Of a stretch of 64,000 bases of DNA, positions 60,028 to 64,000 are shown piece after piece. Origin of the DNA: CAWUEZ02 sp963921355 (lineage in GTDB: Bacteria; Pseudomonadota; Alphaproteobacteria; Thalassobaculales; Thalassobaculaceae). Location of the stretch: the NCBI GenBank assembly GCA_963921355.3, contig OZ001190.1, positions 1,984,001 through 2,048,000 on the forward strand. The letters run 5' to 3'. The position numbers were made by a program, and so were the translations under genes. The notes beneath the pieces were generated by a model that was given only the letters and a program-made list of their open reading frames with translations, was not told the origin of the DNA and searched no databases. Numbering within the stretch: the first letter of the stretch is position 1; the number at the start of each line of letters is the position of its first letter.

Positions 60028-61956
60028 ATGACCCGCGACCCGCTTGCCGCCATGGCCCTGCAGCGCGGGCTGACCGCGCTCCGCACCATGAAGGACAGTG
60101 CGTCGGCGTTGGTCTGGCTTCGATTCGCCGTCTGCGCCGATCCAGGCGATGGCGATCTCGCCGCAATGGTCATCGCCGGGCCGGCCGCCGACTGCCTCGC
60201 GCTGGCTCGGCGCGCGCGATGCCTGACACCGTTTGCACCCGGCGTTCTGGAGAGAGCCGGTGAGGCGGCCGGCTCGATGGGAGATCATCCGGCCGCAGAG
60301 TTGTGGTTTCGCAAGGCGCTGATCGCTGACCCCGTCGGTGCGGTCCAGGCCGGTGTCGTCGTTGCCGGAAGCCTGGAACGGGCCGGGCGCGCCAGAGCCG
60401 CCTATCCACTGGCCTGGTGGACCGCCGAGACCGCCGGGCACAACATCGGAGTTCTGGTCCGATTCGCCGGCCTCGCCATGCAGGTCGGGCGTTTCGCTCA
60501 GGCGGAATCCGCCTTCGCCGAGGCCAACCGGCAGCAACCGGGCAACCCTGCCATTGCCGTGTCCGCGGCCTGGGCCGCATGGCGGAACAACAACGCCGCA
60601 ACGGCCCGCCGGCTCGCCCGCCGCGCCTATCTGCTGTCAGCGGCGGACCCAGATGCGATGATCCTGTTGACGCGGAGCGAGAAGGATCGATCGGACGCCT
60701 TGTCGCTTCTGGTATGGAGCGAGCGCATCCGGATTGCCGCACCGTTGCTGGAATCAGCCTGGTGCCACCGGTCCGAAGCTTTTCAGAAGGCGGGACATCC
60801 GCGCCGGGCCCTGGCAGACGCCAAGCGCGCCCTGGTGCTCGACCCGGCAGACCGGCTTTCCGCCCGGGCCTTCTGTCACAGCGCATGGGCATTGGCCGAT
60901 CTGGCCGCTCTGAAGCGGACGGCAAGGGCGGGTCTGCTTAGCCATTTGAGAGATCCGGAACTTTCCTATCATCTCGGGTTGGCGGAAAAGTCGATCGGTG
61001 ATCTTGGCAAAGGCTGGGATATCGCAGCTTCGCGGTTGTCCTGGTTCCGGTTTCATGCGGTTCGAGGTCTCCCACCGCGGCGCGTGGCGGGCCCTCTGCC
61101 GGCAGAGGGCCTGTTGGTAGCCGCTGAACAGGGGATCGGGGACGAGTTGCTGTTCCTGTCCTGCCTGCCGGATCTTCTGGCCGATTGTCCGGCTCCGGTG
61201 GTCGAGGCGGACCCCCGTCTGCATCCGCTGCTGGCACGGTCCTTCCCCGGCCTCCAACTGATCGGGCGCCAGCTGCGCCAGGTGGATGGGAGAGCGGTGG
61301 CCGACTATGCGGAGGTCACATCTCGCCTCGGTCTGACCGCCAGCCTGCTCGCCGGCGACCTGCCCGGGCGGTACCGGCGCCGGCGGGAAGCACCGGCACC
61401 GGCCGGCGGCTATCTGACGGTCGATCCGGAGCGCCGCAGCGCCTGGGCCGCGCGCATCGCCCAGGTCTCAGCCGGTGCAGACCTGATTGTCGGTCTGGCG
61501 TGGTCCAGCGAGTCGCAGAGCAAGACCCGGGTTCTCTACAATGCGCCGGTGGAGGCGATGCTCGAGATCCTGAAGATCCCGCGGATCCGGTTCGTATCCC
61601 TCCAATACACCGATCCCAGTGCGGAATTGTCGATGCTGCGGCAGCATCACGGGATCGACGTCTGGGATCCCGAGGGCCTCGATCAACGCAACGACCTCGA
61701 TGGCACGGCGGCACTGATGCGGGCGTTGGACGTCGTCATATCGCCGGAGATCAGCGTGTGTATTCTGGCGGCGGCGGTCGGGTGTCCGACCCTGCGCCTG
61801 GGCTCGAGTGTTTATCGGGTTCTCGATGACCGGGATCTGTTCTTCGCCAACATGCAGCCGATGATCGGGCAATATGAACCGATAAACGTTCCCCTGGCGG
61901 CGGCCCGGGCAGCGGCGCGCCTGCGGGAACGGCTCTCGCGGTTGCCGTCGCCTTGA
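60028..61956 (+). CDS. TPR-repeat protein with C-terminal glycosyltransferase-9/41-like domain
   Basis: A 642-residue protein. Residues 1-350 form degenerate TPR-like helical repeats (Ala/Leu-rich, e.g. HPAAELWFRKALIADPVGA, GRFAQAESAFAEANRQQPGN and HPRRALADAKRALVLDPAD). The C-terminal part has LLVAAEQGIGDELLFLSCLP, VGLAWSSESQSKTRVLYN and LMRALDVVISPEISVCILAAAVGCPTLRLGSS, the pattern of GT9/GT41-like TPR glycosyltransferases used in flagellin or surface-protein glycosylation. It is the first gene of a probable surface-glycan operon. The 220-base gap to msrP likely holds divergent promoters. Confidence 0.78.
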   Translation: MTRDPLAAMALQRGLTALRTMKDSASALVWLRFAVCADPGDGDLAAMVIAGPAADCLALARRARCLTPFAPGVLERAGEAAGSMGDHPAAELWFRKALIADPVGAVQAGVVVAGSLERAGRARAAYPLAWWTAETAGHNIGVLVRFAGLAMQVGRFAQAESAFAEANRQQPGNPAIAVSAAWAAWRNNNAATARRLARRAYLLSAADPDAMILLTRSEKDRSDALSLLVWSERIRIAAPLLESAWCHRSEAFQKAGHPRRALADAKRALVLDPADRLSARAFCHSAWALADLAALKRTARAGLLSHLRDPELSYHLGLAEKSIGDLGKGWDIAASRLSWFRFHAVRGLPPRRVAGPLPAEGLLVAAEQGIGDELLFLSCLPDLLADCPAPVVEADPRLHPLLARSFPGLQLIGRQLRQVDGRAVADYAEVTSRLGLTASLLAGDLPGRYRRRREAPAPAGGYLTVDPERRSAWAARIAQVSAGADLIVGLAWSSESQSKTRVLYNAPVEAMLEILKIPRIRFVSLQYTDPSAELSMLRQHHGIDVWDPEGLDQRNDLDGTAALMRALDVVISPEISVCILAAAVGCPTLRLGSSVYRVLDDRDLFFANMQPMIGQYEPINVPLAAARAAARLRERLSRLPSP

Positions 61957-62056
61957 CCGGTTGAGCGATCCGGTCGCAGGCTGCCACGGCATGCGCTGGA
62001 TGCAGCCTCGACCTCCAGCGATCGTCGGCAGATGGGTTTCGATCGGAGGAGCGTAT

Positions 62057-62962
62057 ATGACCGACTACACCACGCGGCCCGACAGTCGCTTCGGGCACCA
62101 GGTGCTGGAGCCGAAGCCGACTGCCGACGAACTCGAAGCGTTCTACCGTCAGACCTACTACGAGCTTGTCGACAGCGGGTCGATCACCGCCGATATCGCC
62201 CGCGCCCGACGCGGCGGCGAGGAGGCGGATTCGCAGGCGCGCTGGATGGCGAACACCGTTCATCGGGACATCATCGACATCATCCGCGATCAAACGGCCG
62301 GCAAGCGGGTCATCGAGGTCGGCTGCGGCTTGGGTGAATTCCTGGTCAGCCTGCGCGACGCCGGTTTCGAGCCCGAAGGTGTGGACCTCGCGAACACAGC
62401 CGTGGAGCATGTGCGCGCTCGGGGGCTGGTCGCGCATCAGGGTGCGCTCGATCAGCTTGTGGCCGACGGTAGCTTCGAGGACGACAGCGTCGATGCCGTC
62501 CTGTTCGTCAATGTCCTCGAACTCACACTGGACCCCGTCGAGAACCTGCGTGCCGCGGCCCGCATCCTGAAGCCGGGCGGGGTGGTCGTGGTCCGGTCGG
62601 GGAATGACTTCAGCCCGCTTCAGGAGGCCGCGGTCGCCGCGCTCGATCTCGATCGATGGTGGATCTCGGCGCCGGGCCACATCCACTACCTGTCGTTCGA
62701 TGCCGTCGAGGGAATGATGCGGGCGGCCGGTCTCGAACCCGTCCATCGGCAATCGGACTTTCCGATGGAATTGTTTCTCCTGCTCGGGTTTCCCTATGTC
62801 GGCGACAAGGAACTCGGCGCCGAATGCCACCGTCGGCGGGTGGCGTTCGAGAAGATGCTCCCGACCGAGGCGCGCCGCCGTCTCTATCGGGCGTTTGCCG
62901 AGGCGGGCATGGGGCGCTGCATGCATGTCGCAGGCCGAAAACCTGAGCAGGCCTCTCGTTGA
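62057..62962 (+). CDS. Class I SAM-dependent methyltransferase
   Basis: A 301-residue methyltransferase. Motif I is RVIEVGCGLGEFLVSLRDAGFEPEGVDLAN, followed by DAVLFVNVLELTLDPVENLRAAARILKPGGVVVVRSGND, as in UbiE/COQ5-like sugar or small-molecule methylases. ATG 62057 with CGGAGGAG upstream. It is 100 bases beyond the TPR-glycosyltransferase gene and overlaps the WbqC gene by four bases, so it is presumably part of the same glycan pathway, perhaps modifying a nonulosonic acid or a deoxysugar. Confidence 0.87.
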   Translation: MTDYTTRPDSRFGHQVLEPKPTADELEAFYRQTYYELVDSGSITADIARARRGGEEADSQARWMANTVHRDIIDIIRDQTAGKRVIEVGCGLGEFLVSLRDAGFEPEGVDLANTAVEHVRARGLVAHQGALDQLVADGSFEDDSVDAVLFVNVLELTLDPVENLRAAARILKPGGVVVVRSGNDFSPLQEAAVAALDLDRWWISAPGHIHYLSFDAVEGMMRAAGLEPVHRQSDFPMELFLLLGFPYVGDKELGAECHRRRVAFEKMLPTEARRRLYRAFAEAGMGRCMHVAGRKPEQASR

Positions 62963-63744
62963 CGTCCCTGGTGGCCATGCAGCCGACGTTTCTGGCGTGG
63001 GCTGGCTACTTCGATCTGCTCGACCAGGCCGATCAGTTCGTCTACCTCGACTCCGTTCAGTTCGCCCGGCGGAGTTGGCAACAGCGCAACCGAATCAAGA
63101 CGGCCGACGGATTCGCCTGGCTCAGCCTGCCGGTGGTGGCGTCCCGCCGCGCGGGCACGACCGTCGCCGACGCGAAGATCGGTTCGGTCGATGTTGTCCG
63201 CAAATGGCGGATGACCCTTAGCCGGTCCTACGCCCGCGCCCGCCACGCGCGCGAGGAACTGGGCTGGATCGACGGTTGGCTCGGATCCCTGCGTGAAGGC
63301 GATTCCCTCAGTGACCGCAATATCGAGTTCATCGAAACGGTCTGTCGCCGCTTCGGGATCGACACGCCGCGCTGCCGAGCACGCGATCTGGGTTGCCTTG
63401 ACGGGCGGGTCGAGCGGTTGATCAGTCTCTGCCGGATGTTCGGGGCAGATACCTATCTGTCGCCGCCCGGCTCGGCGCTGTATCTGGAACCCGAGCGCGA
63501 GCTGTTCGATCAGGCGGGAATCGCGCTGATGTTTCAGAACTACGGGCATCCGGCCTATCCCCAGCCCCACGGTCCGTTCCTGTCTCATGCGTCGATCGTC
63601 GACTTGATTCTCAATGAAGGTGAGAATGCGCCGGCGGTCTTCCGGTCCGGTCAGCGCCCGCCGGTGCCGGCCGACACATTCTTCGCGAGCGAGCTGTTCG
63701 CCAGCCTGAAAGTGACAGACCATGACGCGCAACCGACAGATTGA
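62959..63744 (+). CDS. WbqC-like family protein
   Basis: A 261-residue protein of the WbqC family, linked to O-antigen and flagellin-glycan clusters: LVAMQPTFLAWAGYFDLLDQADQFVYLDSVQFARRSWQQRNRIKT is the diagnostic N-terminus. The start is uncertain: TTG 62959 overlaps the upstream stop by four bases, GTG 62971 and ATG 62977 are alternatives. Biochemical role unproven; it may add an amino or acyl group to a sugar nucleotide. It overlaps the next gene by 23 bases. Confidence 0.85.
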   Translation: MTSLVAMQPTFLAWAGYFDLLDQADQFVYLDSVQFARRSWQQRNRIKTADGFAWLSLPVVASRRAGTTVADAKIGSVDVVRKWRMTLSRSYARARHAREELGWIDGWLGSLREGDSLSDRNIEFIETVCRRFGIDTPRCRARDLGCLDGRVERLISLCRMFGADTYLSPPGSALYLEPERELFDQAGIALMFQNYGHPAYPQPHGPFLSHASIVDLILNEGENAPAVFRSGQRPPVPADTFFASELFASLKVTDHDAQPTD

Positions 63745-64000
63745 GCATTGGACGGGGGATTTCGGCGACGCCTATGTCGAGCGCAGCCCGGCGACCGAGG
63801 AGCAGATTCGCATCCGGGTTTCCGTCCTGACCGAAATGTTCAACACGCTGGTCGGCGACCCGCCCGCGAGCGTGCTGGAATGCGGCTGCAATATCGGCTT
63901 GAACACGCGCGCCTTCGCCCGGTTTCACCCGGCCGAGCAGTTTGCCGTCGAGCCTAACGTCCGGGCCCGTCAGACGGTGCTCGACGACGGGGTTCTGGAC
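63722..64000 (+). CDS. Pseudaminic acid biosynthesis-associated methylase (3'-truncated by window)
   Basis: 93 residues are visible. EHWTGDFGDAYVERSPATEEQIRIRV corresponds to the WAGEFGDEYxxRN opening of this methylase family, and SVLECGCNIGLNTRAFARF is the SAM-binding motif I. The gene runs off the right edge of the window. It overlaps wbqC by 23 bases. Together with the preceding three genes it points to a nonulosonic-acid type surface glycan, probably on flagellin. Confidence 0.82.
   Translation, partial: MTRNRQIEHWTGDFGDAYVERSPATEEQIRIRVSVLTEMFNTLVGDPPASVLECGCNIGLNTRAFARFHPAEQFAVEPNVRARQTVLDDGVLD

Overview
The window is GC-rich, densely coding bacterial chromosome. Gene content points to an alphaproteobacterium, probably of the Rhodospirillales sensu lato (a Thalassobaculum- or Nisaea-like lineage is my guess): an imuA-imuB-dnaE2 mutasome with an alphaproteobacterial-type LexA box, a short-form GltX beside CysS, a polyprenyl synthase / DUF2007 / TrmN6-like methyltransferase / S49 peptidase string, a GbdR-like regulator and many Liv, HyuA/HyuB and GMC genes. 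I found no rRNA, tRNA, CRISPR array, integrase or transposase.

Layout. 1-4250: end of a branched-chain amino-acid type ABC transporter (LivH, a LivM-LivG fusion, LivF), then orotate phosphoribosyltransferase and a glutathione S-transferase. 4517-7192 (minus): three-gene cluster of an Ntn hydrolase, a PhyH dioxygenase and a DUF1028 protein interrupted by a stop codon. 7777-14200: thioesterase, then the SOS mutasome cassette. 14232-19352: GMC oxidoreductase, isoprenylcysteine-methyltransferase-like protein, serine hydrolase, serine-glyoxylate-type aminotransferase and DUF1330. 19509-25402: small unknown protein, dienelactone hydrolase, NadE, GltX, CysS. 25630-31947: 2-hydroxyacid dehydrogenase, polyprenyl synthase, TrmN6-like methyltransferase, S49 peptidase, GNAT and an unusual M24-fold protein. 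32439-35636: fhs (formate-tetrahydrofolate ligase), with a decayed duplicate of its 3' end about 1.3 kb away and two less GC-rich genes (TerB-like, BLUF-like) in between. 35813-46712: VIT1-like transporter, ferredoxin-like protein, GbdR-like regulator, orphan phnM plus DUF1045, KefB-like antiporter, iron-type alcohol dehydrogenase, O-methyltransferase with a Pho-box-like site, pyruvate kinase. 46877-56807: DMT exporter, M20 peptidase, PAS_5-like protein, then a gamma-glutamyl / 5-oxoproline cluster (DASS transporter, GYD protein, HyuB, HyuA, gamma-glutamyltransferase). 57096-64000: phosphoesterase, SDR, MsrP and a surface-glycan cluster (TPR/glycosyltransferase, methyltransferase, WbqC, pseudaminic-acid-type methylase cut by the window edge).

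Two patterns stand out. First, four otherwise well-preserved genes (DUF1028, BLUF-like, GYD, gamma-glutamyltransferase) each carry one in-frame stop with sequence continuing in frame beyond it, and a fifth (DASS transporter) carries a one-base frameshift. Three of these five lie in the gamma-glutamyl cluster, and three of the four stops share the heptamer GGTCTAA on one strand or the other. This is either clustered gene decay, a systematic sequence artefact, or, least likely, recoding. Second, most longer gaps between genes hold palindromic repeats of at least four families (called A to D here), including a 117-bp element present twice at full length.
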